From contig JAKAVC010000077.1 of the NCBI GenBank assembly GCA_021817345.1, forward strand, positions 1-54,914: 54,914 nt of DNA, written 5' to 3'. Shown here piece after piece: positions 32,961 through 41,467 of this stretch (positions are counted from its first letter, which is position 1; each line of letters starts with the position of its first letter). The stretch comes from Deltaproteobacteria bacterium (GTDB lineage: Bacteria > Desulfobacterota > Binatia > Binatales > Binataceae). The translations under genes and the position numbers were made by a program. The notes below the pieces were generated by a model. That model searched no databases, had not been told where the DNA came from, and saw only the letters and a program-made list of their open reading frames with translations.

Positions 32961-35849
32961 ATGCACCGCAGACTAAGGTTCGTCGCCATCGCCGTTGCGG
33001 TTTCAACGCTCCTGCTCGCCTACCCGGTTCACGCGCAGCTTCCGCCGCAGAACCTGCCGCCGCCGGGCGGTTACCAGGCGATTCCGAACTTTTCAGGCCC
33101 TGGCGCGGGCCTGCTATTCCGCACGGCGATCAACGATAGGTTTTCGGGCGTCCAACAGATTTCCCCACGCCTGGTGACGCTGGATTTTGCCAATCTGCCC
33201 GCCGAGCAGGATGGGCTACTGCTTTACTGTTCGGACTGCCAGAAGGCGATTCCATGCGCCTCGGGCGGCTCGGGCGCGTGGGCCTTCGGCCAGAACGGCC
33301 AGTGGACCTGCACCGCGCCCAACGCGCCTGCGAACGTGCTCTACCAGGGGCAATCGGGCGCGTCGCTCAACGGGCTGACCAACGCCGGCAACGAGTCGGT
33401 CGCGGGAACGCTCTCGGTGAGCGGCGCCGCTTCGCTGGCGAGCGAATCGGTCAACGCGATTGTCGGAAGCGGAACCACGCCCGCGCTGTCCGGGATGAGC
33501 GTCAACGGGCGCGTGGTTGTCACGGCCTACGGCGCTTCCGGCGCGGGGCCGGACGTCACCACCGGCACAATCAGCGCAGGCTCTAGTTCGCTTTCGGTCG
33601 GGTCGGCTTCGGGATGGTCCGTGGGGATGGGAATCCGCGTCGCCCATGCGGGCGCGGCGACTTCGCTTACGACCCCTAGCGCGCCGACCGTCACCAAGGT
33701 GGGAACCGCGGGAACGACGACCTACACCTACGAGGTGGTCGCGATCGACGCGGCGCACGGGTACACGGCGGCGTCGGCGGCCGGGAGCACCACGACCGGC
33801 AACGCGACGCTTTCCACGACCAACTTCAACCGGATCGCGTGGACGGCGGTCTCGGGCGCGGCGCTCTACGCGGTCTATCAGACCTCGCCCGGCAACTACC
33901 GGGTCGGAATCACCAGCGGAACGCATATCGTGGATTTGGGAAGCGCCGACGCGGGGAGCACCTACGGTCTGGATCGGACGCTTTATGGCGATCTGTTCTT
34001 CGACATCCCGGCGACCGCGCCTTCGAGCGCGGGCGCGGACGAGCTCGACACCACGATAAGCTCGATAAGCGGAACGACCTTCACGCTGGCCGCGAGCGCG
34101 ACGACGGCGGCAACTTCGCAGCCGGTCTCGCACGATGACACGGCGGCGATAACCAACGCTTTCAACGCCGCGAACGCGACCGGCGCGACGCTCTATTTTC
34201 CGGTCGGCACGTATGAGTTCTGCGGCACGGCGCTCGGAAGCTCAAGCTGGAACAATATCAACGCGCGCGGGGCGAAGATTAACGCCTCGGTGATCGATCT
34301 GTGTCCGGGCCAGTACCTGTTCGAGCCGGATGCGCAGGTCTCGGGCGCGGATATCGAGCGCCTGACCTTCAACGGCGGCGCGGGCGTGTATCGCAATATC
34401 GCGACCCAGGCCGCCAGCCAGGGCTACGCGACGCACGTCTTCGCCAACAACGTGGTGTGGAATTTCACCGGGACGGCCTTTTCGCAGGTAATCAACGACG
34501 AGCCGTTCTGGATAATAAGCCACAACTCCTTTACCGCGCTCGACGACCACGCGTCGATCGGCGCGGCGGTCAGTTCGTCCACCGGCGAGCAGGTCGTCTA
34601 CAACAATTTCCAGCAGGCGCGCGTCGGGTTGAAGCTGCCCGGCGCGGGGACGGGCGTCTCGGTCGCGGGCAACACCTTCATCCGGATGGGGCCGCAATCG
34701 AACCCGCTCGCGCCGCGAATCGGAATCTGGCTCGTGCCCGGCTCCAGTTACGAGAACGGCTCCGGCTTTTACGCGACCGGCAACAAGTTCGGCAACGAGA
34801 ATCTTGCGGCTGACGATGTTCACGCGCTGGTGGCCGACGACGACACCACGACCGGGACCGATGAAAGCAACTACCTGCCGCTCTACAAGACTGCTGACGA
34901 TCTGAGTATCGCGGCGAGCGGCACCACGCTGACCAGCGCGGCGGAATGCCCCTTCACGTCGGCGATGTGCCAGGGCGGGACGGGATGCACGGGGAGCGCG
35001 GGCAATTGGCCAATCGTGATCGAGGGCGCGGGACCGTCCGGAACGGCGGCGTGGAACGGCCTCACCACCACGATTACCGGCTTTACCAATTCATGCTCGG
35101 TGACGGTCGGAAACGCGGCGACGACGGCGGTCTCGGGCGCGGTCGGGCGCTTCGCCCCTTCCGACACCACGAATAACGCCAACTACCTGACTTTCAATGG
35201 CGGCCTCGTGGCGGTGGACGGCTACGCGGGCAATGTGTTCATGGTGAGCACCGCGCAGGGGGTGATGAACGCGACCTTCGCGGGGATGCACCTGGAAACC
35301 AACACCGCGTTCGAGTACCTGCCCAACCTGGTGGGCACCAACACCGGCTATTACGGCTCCGGCAACACCTTCGTTAACGATCCGGGGATCGGATACCTGA
35401 GCAATCAGGTGTTCGGATACGGCAGCAGTCTTGGCTATGGTGGCGACCTGCTGACATTTCAGGCTGGAACAAATGAGAGCGGATGTTGTACGGCTGGAGC
35501 GCAGAGCGCTCGAATCGGCGCGTGGTATAACGGCATCGCCATTCAAGGGACCGCGTCGAACACTGCCGGAATCTTCGGCGTGTTCAACGAAAACAACGGA
35601 GAGGTGGTAAATGTCGATGGTTACGGCAACGCCACCTTCACGGGACACGTCGAGAGCGGATGCGGCGGCCAGGTGACGCTTTCGTCGGGCGCGGCGACCG
35701 TCAACAGCCCCTGTATCGCGACCGGGCGCCCCACGTTTTGCACGGACAATACCGCGACGACCCCGACCGCCTGCACGGCGGTGGTTTCCGCCGGGAGTAT
35801 CGCTCTGCACGGCAGCGGAAGCGACGTGGTTTCATGGGGGCAGTTCTGA
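32961..35849 (+). CDS. Large secreted beta-helix (pectate-lyase-fold) protein
   Basis: The 962-residue protein has a signal peptide (about 1-25, ending VHAQ), an N-terminal region of about 215 residues, a fibronectin-III-like segment (about 240-330, TTYTYEVVAIDAA), and a pectin-lyase-like superfamily opening, HDDTAAITNAFNAANATG and LYFPVGTYEF (about 391-420). A long Asn/Gly/Thr-rich right-handed helix follows. The composition is low in charge and rich in Ala, Gly, Ser and Thr, as in phage tail spikes and secreted adhesins. It could bind or cut the polysaccharide exported by the preceding operon. No catalytic residues could be assigned by eye. Confidence 0.65.
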   Translation: MHRRLRFVAIAVAVSTLLLAYPVHAQLPPQNLPPPGGYQAIPNFSGPGAGLLFRTAINDRFSGVQQISPRLVTLDFANLPAEQDGLLLYCSDCQKAIPCASGGSGAWAFGQNGQWTCTAPNAPANVLYQGQSGASLNGLTNAGNESVAGTLSVSGAASLASESVNAIVGSGTTPALSGMSVNGRVVVTAYGASGAGPDVTTGTISAGSSSLSVGSASGWSVGMGIRVAHAGAATSLTTPSAPTVTKVGTAGTTTYTYEVVAIDAAHGYTAASAAGSTTTGNATLSTTNFNRIAWTAVSGAALYAVYQTSPGNYRVGITSGTHIVDLGSADAGSTYGLDRTLYGDLFFDIPATAPSSAGADELDTTISSISGTTFTLAASATTAATSQPVSHDDTAAITNAFNAANATGATLYFPVGTYEFCGTALGSSSWNNINARGAKINASVIDLCPGQYLFEPDAQVSGADIERLTFNGGAGVYRNIATQAASQGYATHVFANNVVWNFTGTAFSQVINDEPFWIISHNSFTALDDHASIGAAVSSSTGEQVVYNNFQQARVGLKLPGAGTGVSVAGNTFIRMGPQSNPLAPRIGIWLVPGSSYENGSGFYATGNKFGNENLAADDVHALVADDDTTTGTDESNYLPLYKTADDLSIAASGTTLTSAAECPFTSAMCQGGTGCTGSAGNWPIVIEGAGPSGTAAWNGLTTTITGFTNSCSVTVGNAATTAVSGAVGRFAPSDTTNNANYLTFNGGLVAVDGYAGNVFMVSTAQGVMNATFAGMHLETNTAFEYLPNLVGTNTGYYGSGNTFVNDPGIGYLSNQVFGYGSSLGYGGDLLTFQAGTNESGCCTAGAQSARIGAWYNGIAIQGTASNTAGIFGVFNENNGEVVNVDGYGNATFTGHVESGCGGQVTLSSGAATVNSPCIATGRPTFCTDNTATTPTACTAVVSAGSIALHGSGSDVVSWGQF

Positions 35850-35919
35850 AACAGAGAACGGGGAGCGCGGGAGATGCCCTGGCCGAAGGCCCGCGAACTC
35901 GCGCGCCCACCCGTCGATC

Positions 35920-36180
35920 TTGCGCTCCGCCCGCGATGACTTCGTTTTTCTCTCTCCTCAATGTCGCCTACACGACCGGGGCCAACTCCAGAAGATGACC
36001 GGCCACAAGACGGAAGCGGTCTATCGTCGTTACGCGATAGTCGATTCTGGGATGCTCCAAGAAGCCGCCATCAAGCTGCGTGCGTCCGGGGCGGCACGTA
36101 GCGAGAAACGCCAAAGTCACGTAAAAGCCACCCGGCTCCAAGCACAGGAAGCCTGCTCTCTCTCTTCAAAAACCGCCTGA
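35920..36180 (+). pseudogene. 3' remnant of a tyrosine recombinase (phage-type integrase)
   Basis: An open frame holds KMTGHKTEAVYRRYAIVDSG followed by LQEAAIKL (about 35992-36090). This is the C-terminal catalytic end of a tyrosine recombinase, with the HxxR-type GHKT helix and the nucleophile Tyr in RRYAI. The upstream part of the frame does not continue the catalytic domain, and no integrase N-terminus is present in any frame nearby. It lies directly 5' of tRNA-Leu. It is a decayed mobile-element scar; the left boundary is uncertain. Confidence 0.6.
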
Positions 36181-36202
36181 TTTACCGTACCTTTTTGCTT
36201 GA

Positions 36203-36286
36203 GCGAGAGTGGCGGAACGGCAGACGCGCCGGACTTAGGATCCGGTGCCGCAAGGCGTGAGGGTTCAAGTCCCTCCTCTCGCACCA
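36203..36286 (+). tRNA. tRNA-Leu (anticodon UAG)
   Basis: The acceptor stem GCGAGAG pairs with CTCTCGC (36276-36282), followed by encoded ACCA. The anticodon stem CCGGA/TCCGG encloses the loop CTTAGGA with anticodon TAG at 36236-36238. A long variable arm and the T-loop GGTTCAAGTCC are visible, as expected for a class II leucine tRNA. Transcription is on the plus strand. An integrase remnant ends 23 bp upstream, so this locus has probably been an integration target. Confidence 0.95.
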
Positions 36287-36470
36287 TCGTAGCAACAACA
36301 GAACGCGGCGCGACGAGCATAGGCCGCGATCGCTGGCGGAGCGGTTCCGTGGGCGGGATTCCGCCGCCAATTGTTCAGTTTTGTGGATGCCGCCGGGATG
36401 CAGCGTCAAGATTATCTGGCACTGCCGATGCGGAAGCTTTACGGGCTGCTGGGGTGCGTCTGGGGAATGT

Positions 36471-36650
36471 TCAGGGCAGATCGATAATCTGACCTGGCTG
36501 CGGTCCCGGAACCATCCCCTCGAGGTCAGGATCCCCGGCGCCGTCGCCTTTAACTTCGCGTTCCCGCCGCTCGACGGCGCGCTGAACACGGCGGTGTTCC
36601 TTGTCCATCTGTTTCTGCCTGCGAACTCTTTCCCTCTGGCGCTTTTCCAT
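36471..36650 (-). CDS. Small basic coiled-coil protein with acidic DPDLEG tail
   Basis: The 59-residue product has a highly charged helix (MEKRQRERVRRQKQMDKEH and following) and a conserved-looking tail DPDLEGMVPGPQP. AAAAGGAGT lies 5-6 nt before the ATG on the minus strand, which fixes the start at 36650 rather than the longer frame to 36731. Proteins of this composition and tail occur as small hypotheticals beside RNA-binding protein genes in deltaproteobacterial genomes, as here. Function is unknown; nucleic-acid binding is plausible. Confidence 0.55.
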   Translation of the reverse strand: MEKRQRERVRRQKQMDKEHRRVQRAVERREREVKGDGAGDPDLEGMVPGPQPGQIIDLP

Positions 36651-36805
36651 CCGGTACTCCTTTTCCCGAGGGCGGCTTTTCGGCCGCTGAAGGATAGCGA
36701 GCAAAAACAACCACCCGGCCCGGCGCGGCACTCAGCCCCGGACCGGGGATCGATTCATCGAATCAATGTACGGAGCCCTCTTACGAGCTCGAAGGTTGCG
36801 CTGTT

Positions 36806-37138
36806 TTACCAGCGGCTGCGGCCACGCCCGCCGCCAGCTCCGCCGCGTCCGCCACCGCCGCCGGCACGATTTCCGCCGCCGAAACTCGATTCGCGCGGCT
36901 TTGCCTCGTTCACTTTGATATTGCGGCCTTTGAGTTCGGTGTCGTTGAATTGGCGGATAGCGTTGGCGGCTTCCTCCGCGGTCGACATCTCGACAAAGCC
37001 GAAACCCTTCGACTGTCCCGAAAACTTGTCCGTTATCACCGCGACGCTTTGTACCTGGCCTACTTGCGAAAACAGGTCCTGGAGATCGTCATTGGAGACC
37101 GAGTAGGCCAGATTGCCTACGTACAATTTGCTGGGCAT
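36806..37138 (-). CDS. RRM-domain RNA-binding protein (Rbp/cold-shock type)
   Basis: This 110-residue protein consists of one RNA recognition motif with RNP2 KLYVGNLAY and RNP1 SKGFGFVEM, and a Gly/Arg-rich tail, as in bacterial Rbp proteins that act as RNA chaperones. ACGGAGG precedes the ATG on the minus strand. The 5' side has a GGGGT/ACCCC dyad (37164-37190) that might fold in the leader. It is followed downstream by the small basic protein gene. Confidence 0.93.
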   Translation of the reverse strand: MPSKLYVGNLAYSVSNDDLQDLFSQVGQVQSVAVITDKFSGQSKGFGFVEMSTAEEAANAIRQFNDTELKGRNIKVNEAKPRESSFGGGNRAGGGGGRGGAGGGRGRSRW

Positions 37139-37309
37139 TCATTGCCCTCCGTAAAGTTTTTTCCGGGGTGGCTCCGAAGAAAGAACCCCGAGGCATCCCC
37201 GGGGGTATGGAAGGAACGTTCAACTCGACAACTTTATCGTTTCCGTGCCGACGATGAAACTCCCTGTCACCAGGCGGCGGCGCGGGAGCGCCCGGCGTGA
37301 ATCAGAGGC

Positions 37310-37729
37310 CTATTTTGGGGGCTCCGGATATAGAATCAACTGGGTGCATCGGAAAAGCGCGATCGCCTTGCCGGTTTGCTTCGCGCTGACCTTCGCGTCC
37401 CATACTTGCGTGCTTCGCCCGCCGTGTACGAGCGTGGCCTCACAGGCGATATGGCCGTCGCGCACCGTCCCAATCAGGTTCGCCTTCAACTCCACAGTCG
37501 TGTAACCGCGCGCGCCCCTGGGCAGAGTCTCCATCGTCCCCGATCCGCACAGGCTGTCCGCCAAAGCGATCACCGAAGCCGCATGCAGGAATCCGTTGGG
37601 AGACAGGAGTTCCTTGCGGACCTTTACCTCGGCCGTCAGCCGTCCGGGCTCGACGGCGGTAATCTCGATGCCGAGATCGCCAACCCAGGTTCCCTTGCGG
37701 AGTTCGTTGTATTCGCGTGCCGTGACCAT
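37310..37729 (-). CDS. Hotdog-fold thioesterase (PaaI/4HBT family)
   Basis: The 139-residue product matches the acyl-CoA thioesterase hotdog fold: the central helix reads NGFLHAASVIALADSLCGSG, where the Asp of ALAD is the usual catalytic-region acid, and the later strand GYTTVELKANLIG is typical. The ATG at 37729 gives the usual family length; the frame is open for a further 65 low-quality residues upstream that have no family similarity. The acyl substrate cannot be predicted. It is divergent from the SurA/DsbA gene. Confidence 0.8.
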   Translation of the reverse strand: MVTAREYNELRKGTWVGDLGIEITAVEPGRLTAEVKVRKELLSPNGFLHAASVIALADSLCGSGTMETLPRGARGYTTVELKANLIGTVRDGHIACEATLVHGGRSTQVWDAKVSAKQTGKAIALFRCTQLILYPEPPK

Positions 37730-37964
37730 CGACTTATCCAACCTCGATACGGTTTCGTTTGCGAGATTGCACGATGATCGCACGGCGGCTGGCGAGTGCA
37801 ACCTTTCGTCGGAGTCCGTTTCGGGCGGCGAGCTCCGGTTCCCGAGCGCGAATCGCGGGACGGCTGGTCGAAACGAGGCAGACAAATCCCTTGTTCGACC
37901 CCTTTGGCTCATGCCCGCTCCCATGCGATCATAGCTAATCAGCAGAGGAACTCCGCGTCGCTAT

Positions 37965-39059
37965 ATGAGGAGAGAGTCGTTGGATTATTCGTTCTCTGGG
38001 GCAACCCGTCGCACATCGCGCATCGGCGCGTACAGGCTTGCAATCCTTGCCGCGCCGGCGCTCGCGGTTTGCGCCATGACGCCGCTGTGTAACGCGTCGG
38101 CCGTAAACAGCAGCGCCGACGTCGTCGCCACCGTCGGCAACCATCGGATAACCGAGCGCGAACTCGACGTGAAGATTCGCCCGCAGATGAACGCGCTTAA
38201 CAATCGTATCTACGAAATCAAGCGCCAGACGCTCGAGGCCATGGCCGACGACTACCTGCTCCAGCAGGCCGCGAGCAAGCAGCATCTGACCGTCGAGGAG
38301 TATCTCAAGCGCAATCTCAAGACCACCAAGGTCACCGACGCCGAAGCCAAACAGTTCTACGACAAGAACGCCGCGCTCAAGCGGGTTCCGTTCGACAAGA
38401 TAAAGGCTCGCCTCATAGCTTTCATGCAGCAACAGCGCGACGCTCAGGCGCGCACCGAACTTCTGGCCAGCCTGAAGAAAGGCTCGCCGGTCAAGATCAT
38501 GCTGCAACCGCCGCGCTTCAAGGTCGCTATCGCCGGACGTCCATCGCTCGGCCCGAGCAACGCCCCGGTCAAGATGGTCGAGTTCGCGGACTTTCAGTGT
38601 CCGTTCTGCGGGCGGGCCGAGCCGACCGTTAACCAGATCCTAAAAACCTACGGCAACAAGGTCGAATTGATCTATGTGAACTTTCCGCTGCCGATCCATC
38701 CCTATGCGTTCCAAGCGGCGGAGGCCGCCGAGTGTGCCATGCGGCAGGGCAAGTTCTGGCCATATCATAACGCTCTGTTCGCAAATCAGTCGAAGCTCGA
38801 CGTCAAGGACTTGAAAGCGCTTGCGGGCAAGGTCGGACTTAACAGCAAGGAGTTCGATACCTGCTTCGACGAGGGAAAATCGAAGCAGGCGGTAGAGCGC
38901 GACGTTCAGGAAGGGCAGAAGCTGGGCGTTACCGGCACGCCCTCGTTTTTCATCAACGGACGGCTTCTGGTCGGGGCGCAGCCGTTCGGTGCGTTCAAGA
39001 AAATTATCGACCAGGAGCTTGCCGGCGGCGCCGGGCGGAAACAGGCGGCGGCGAATTAG
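37965..39059 (+). CDS. Periplasmic SurA-N/DsbA fusion thiol oxidoreductase
   Basis: The 364-residue precursor has a signal-anchor segment (about 23-47), a SurA-like chaperone region (about 50-180, VATVGNHRITERELD and LLQQAASKQHLTVEEYL) and a DsbA/thioredoxin-4 domain (about 185-355) with active site CPFC at 212-215 and the cis-Pro loop TGTPSFFING. It probably forms or isomerises disulfides in the periplasm, with the N-terminal part binding unfolded clients. The combination occurs in deltaproteobacterial and related lineages. GAGGAA lies upstream of the ATG. Confidence 0.85.
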   Translation: MRRESLDYSFSGATRRTSRIGAYRLAILAAPALAVCAMTPLCNASAVNSSADVVATVGNHRITERELDVKIRPQMNALNNRIYEIKRQTLEAMADDYLLQQAASKQHLTVEEYLKRNLKTTKVTDAEAKQFYDKNAALKRVPFDKIKARLIAFMQQQRDAQARTELLASLKKGSPVKIMLQPPRFKVAIAGRPSLGPSNAPVKMVEFADFQCPFCGRAEPTVNQILKTYGNKVELIYVNFPLPIHPYAFQAAEAAECAMRQGKFWPYHNALFANQSKLDVKDLKALAGKVGLNSKEFDTCFDEGKSKQAVERDVQEGQKLGVTGTPSFFINGRLLVGAQPFGAFKKIIDQELAGGAGRKQAAAN

Positions 39060-39088
39060 CCGGCGAGCGGGGAAAATCGGCGCCGGCG

Positions 39089-39112
39089 TCCGAGCGCTCC
39101 GGAGCGCTCGGA
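39089..39112. repeat. 24-bp perfect palindrome
   Basis: TCCGAGCGCTCC is followed immediately by its exact reverse complement. It sits in the 108-bp gap between the SurA/DsbA gene and the small secreted protein gene. It could be an operator or a loop-less terminator stem; no T-run follows. A 13-bp piece (CGGAGCGCTCGGA) recurs at 42614-42626, after the diiron cassette. Confidence 0.6.
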
Positions 39113-39124
39113 GGCACGCAAAAT

Positions 39125-39149
39125 CCGGGCAAGGGGAGAGATTGCCCGG
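39125..39149 (+). other. Leader hairpin before the small secreted protein
   Basis: CCGGGCAA and TTGCCCGG form a perfect 8-bp stem with a 9-nt loop. It ends 8 nt before the AGGAGG ribosome-binding site of the gene at 39168, so it could affect translation or mark an end of the upstream transcript. Confidence 0.45.
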
Positions 39150-39167
39150 CTGGTCAGGAGGAAGACC

Positions 39168-39509
39168 ATGATGCGCAGGTTTGGATTTATGGTTGGGGCG
39201 CTCGCGGGCTTTGCTTTGATGCTCTTCATGCCGCCCACGCTTCACGCGCAAACCATGGGCGAGTATGGAGCGGCGACCGGCGGCCAGGCGACGGCCGGGG
39301 ACAGCCAATGGAACTCGATGAGTGCGGGTGTCGGCACAAAGCTCGGAGGCGCTAGCGCGTCGATGTCTCACGGCAGCCAACCGGCTGGCAGCGCCCACAT
39401 GATCGAGATCCCGGAAGGTTCGTCGACCTATCGCGCGAACACCGAACACGCGCGGCGCGCCAATGTCCCCGACGATCCCTCGACCCACGACTGGGTGCGG
39501 GTCAGGTGA
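39168..39509 (+). CDS. Small secreted protein of unknown function
   Basis: The 113-residue product has a signal peptide (about 1-28, ending LHAQ) and a Gly/Ser/Ala-rich mature part with a C-terminal segment ANVPDDPSTHDWVRVR. A strong AGGAGG lies before the tandem ATG codons (39168 or 39171). No family is recognised. It is bracketed by strong inverted repeats on both sides and appears to be its own transcription unit. Confidence 0.6.
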   Translation: MMRRFGFMVGALAGFALMLFMPPTLHAQTMGEYGAATGGQATAGDSQWNSMSAGVGTKLGGASASMSHGSQPAGSAHMIEIPEGSSTYRANTEHARRANVPDDPSTHDWVRVR

Positions 39510-39540
39510 CGAAGCGCGCGAGCGAGCCTCGCGCGCTTCG
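39510..39540 (+). terminator. 13-bp hairpin after the small secreted protein
   Basis: CGAAGCGCGCGAG and CTCGCGCGCTTCG (39510-39522 and 39528-39540) form a perfect stem with a 5-nt loop, starting one base after the stop codon. There is no U-tract, so it would be a hairpin-only or Rho-assisted terminator in this G+C-rich genome. Confidence 0.6.
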
Positions 39541-39837
39541 CTTGCGCGCCGCGGTATCATTGAGCGGCGGGTCATGTCTCGGAGTTACTAATGACGGAAT
39601 CGCGCGGGAGATAACTCGGGCCGCGGCGGCGCCCGCGCTCGCGAGAGGTCGGCCGTTGCGGTAAAGGGCGACAGCCGGGCGGGGATGGGCCCGCTTTTCC
39701 GTATTCGAGCCGGCGAGCGAAACGCGGTCTGGAGCCGCCGTCGCCGCGAACAGCGCTTGCATTCGCCGGCGCTTTAAACCTAACATTCGTTAACTAATTT
39801 TCTCCTTCACCTGACGGGGAACAGGCGCGGAGCAAAC
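39541..39837. other. Intergenic region before the diiron cassette, with a weak promoter candidate
   Basis: No gene is supported in this 297 bp. An A+T-rich patch near 39772-39802 stands out from its G+C-rich surroundings. TTGCAT (39757-39762) with TAACAT (39781-39786), 18 bp apart, could be a weak sigma-70 promoter for the gene at 39838. No -24/-12 motif was found here. Confidence 0.35.
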
Positions 39838-40281
39838 ATGGCGGTTAGCTTTCCTTCGGTCGAATATTTCGAGGCGCTCAGGGAAAAGATGGCGGCGCAT
39901 CAGGACAAGTTCCAGCGCCTCGGCTTCATCGACACAACTTTCGGTGTGAGCGTCGCGAACAACGGCAAGTCACGCAGCTTCATCCTCGAGTTCGAGGTTT
40001 ACGAACTCAAGAGCGTGCGCGAGGTGCCCTCGGTCGATCCCAGGCAGGTCGATTTCGTGCTCGTGGGCGACAGCCGCGTGTGGCGCGAGATGATCGAGAA
40101 CATCCGGCGCAACGGCGAAGCCGACACCAGCCACGACATCAACACGCTCGCCCATCTTGGCGAACAGCTCAAAATCGTTTACGACAGTCCCGACGGTCAC
40201 GACAAACTGTACCGTTTCATGGAATCGATCCAGGAATTCTTCGACCTGACCAGCCAGGTCGATGTGAGCTTCAATCAGTAA
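39838..40281 (+). CDS. Small protein of the diiron cassette, possibly SCP2-like lipid binding
   Basis: The soluble 147-residue protein has no signal peptide. Its pattern, with an alpha/beta start, DFVLVGDSRVWREMIENIRR, then LAHLGEQLKIVYDSPDGHDKLYRFM, recalls SCP-2-type sterol/lipid-binding folds, but this is a weak match by eye. It lies 26 bp before the diiron gene and is probably co-transcribed with it. It could deliver a hydrophobic substrate or serve as a coupling protein. No resemblance to a MmoB-type effector was convincing. Confidence 0.5.
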   Translation: MAVSFPSVEYFEALREKMAAHQDKFQRLGFIDTTFGVSVANNGKSRSFILEFEVYELKSVREVPSVDPRQVDFVLVGDSRVWREMIENIRRNGEADTSHDINTLAHLGEQLKIVYDSPDGHDKLYRFMESIQEFFDLTSQVDVSFNQ

Positions 40282-40307
40282 GCCCATAGGGCGGAGGCGC
40301 GCTGACG

Positions 40308-41450
40308 ATGGCCTATCTGGCGACTCGAAACTTTCTCGAGGACAAGGATTTCGTCGACAAATGGCTGTACACGATCAGGACCGGCGAGCTCGACCTGTCC
40401 TGGATGAAGTCGGCCACTGAGAAGGTCAAGCCGCACGAGGCCAATCCGCGCCGCGGACTCACCTATCGCGACCTCGACATCGGCAACTACGGATTTTCCG
40501 CGCTTCCGGAAAAGGTGCGCGAGAACCGCTCCTACGCGCCGCGCGGCGCCGAGATTCCCGCGGGCGTGCCCGACTCGCAGCCGTGGGTCTCACGCAAGAG
40601 CGAGCTGTGGGCCTTCAACACCGAGAGCTATTACGAGGAAGCGGTCTCGCGCCAGTGGAACGCCACCACCGATATTCCGTGGGACCGCCTGGAGAGCGCC
40701 GAGCTGCCCGAAACGATCGGAAAAGCGCTCTCGCAGCTCATGACCTTCCTCACCGAAGTCGAGATGATCGCGACGGACACGCCCGCGATGTGGCTGCCGC
40801 GGCTTAACCCGGACTTCATCGAGGTCAAGGCGTTTATCGCCGCGCAGGCGATGGACGAGGCGCGCCATACCGAGGTTTTCCGCAAGCGCGCGCTCACCAC
40901 GGGATGGGGCCTGATGCAGGCGAGCCCGATGAACGAGATGGCGCTCAAGCATCTGCGCGACGCCGATTCGTTCAGCGAGATGTCGGTCGCGCTGCATCTG
41001 GTTGCCGAGGGCAATGTCCTGACGATGTTCCGTTTCAGCGAATATCTCTCGCCGACCGACGTGGACAAGAAGATCTTCCGCCTCGTGATGCAGGACGAGG
41101 CGCGCCACGTCGGCTACGGGATGCAGCACTTCAAGTACGTGCTCGAGCATTTTCCCGAAAAGCGCGAAGTCCTCCACGCCCATCTCGACGAAGCCGAGAA
41201 CATCTCGTTCGCCGGAGCGGCCGCAACCGAACTGACCGAGAGCTTCATCATCCTGGCCGGCGGCGGACTCAAGCGCGAGAACATCGAGGAAGGCATCCGC
41301 ATCACCACCATCTTCAATCTCAAGCAGATGCAGGAGCATTTCGAGCGCCTGGAGAAGTGCGGGATGCCCGAGCGCAAGGAGCGCTCGAAGCTCTACATGA
41401 TGTACGAGATGGGCAAGGCTGCCGCGGAAGCGGCCGGAATCAGGGTTTGA
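40308..41450 (+). CDS. Diiron carboxylate protein with two DEARH motifs (oxygenase-like alpha subunit)
   Basis: The 380-residue soluble, helix-rich protein has the six expected ligands of a carboxylate-bridged diiron site: Glu152, Glu184 and His187 (DEARH), Glu234, Glu264 and His267 (second DEARH). The DExRH motif and spacings are those of ferritin-like oxygenases, including bacterial multicomponent monooxygenase alpha subunits, though this protein is shorter. An R2-like oxidase or N-oxygenase is an alternative. It is followed after 17 bp by a ligand-less paralogue and preceded by a small protein. No reductase or ferredoxin is adjacent. Substrate unknown. Confidence 0.75.
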   Translation: MAYLATRNFLEDKDFVDKWLYTIRTGELDLSWMKSATEKVKPHEANPRRGLTYRDLDIGNYGFSALPEKVRENRSYAPRGAEIPAGVPDSQPWVSRKSELWAFNTESYYEEAVSRQWNATTDIPWDRLESAELPETIGKALSQLMTFLTEVEMIATDTPAMWLPRLNPDFIEVKAFIAAQAMDEARHTEVFRKRALTTGWGLMQASPMNEMALKHLRDADSFSEMSVALHLVAEGNVLTMFRFSEYLSPTDVDKKIFRLVMQDEARHVGYGMQHFKYVLEHFPEKREVLHAHLDEAENISFAGAAATELTESFIILAGGGLKRENIEEGIRITTIFNLKQMQEHFERLEKCGMPERKERSKLYMMYEMGKAAAEAAGIRV

Positions 41451-41467
41451 CGAGGTGACGGCGAGCC

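Noticed and set aside
37164-37190. CGGGGT/ACCCCG dyad as a terminator near the RRM gene
   Set aside because: No T-run follows on either strand and the loop is 15 nt; at most it is a leader structure of the minus-strand gene.
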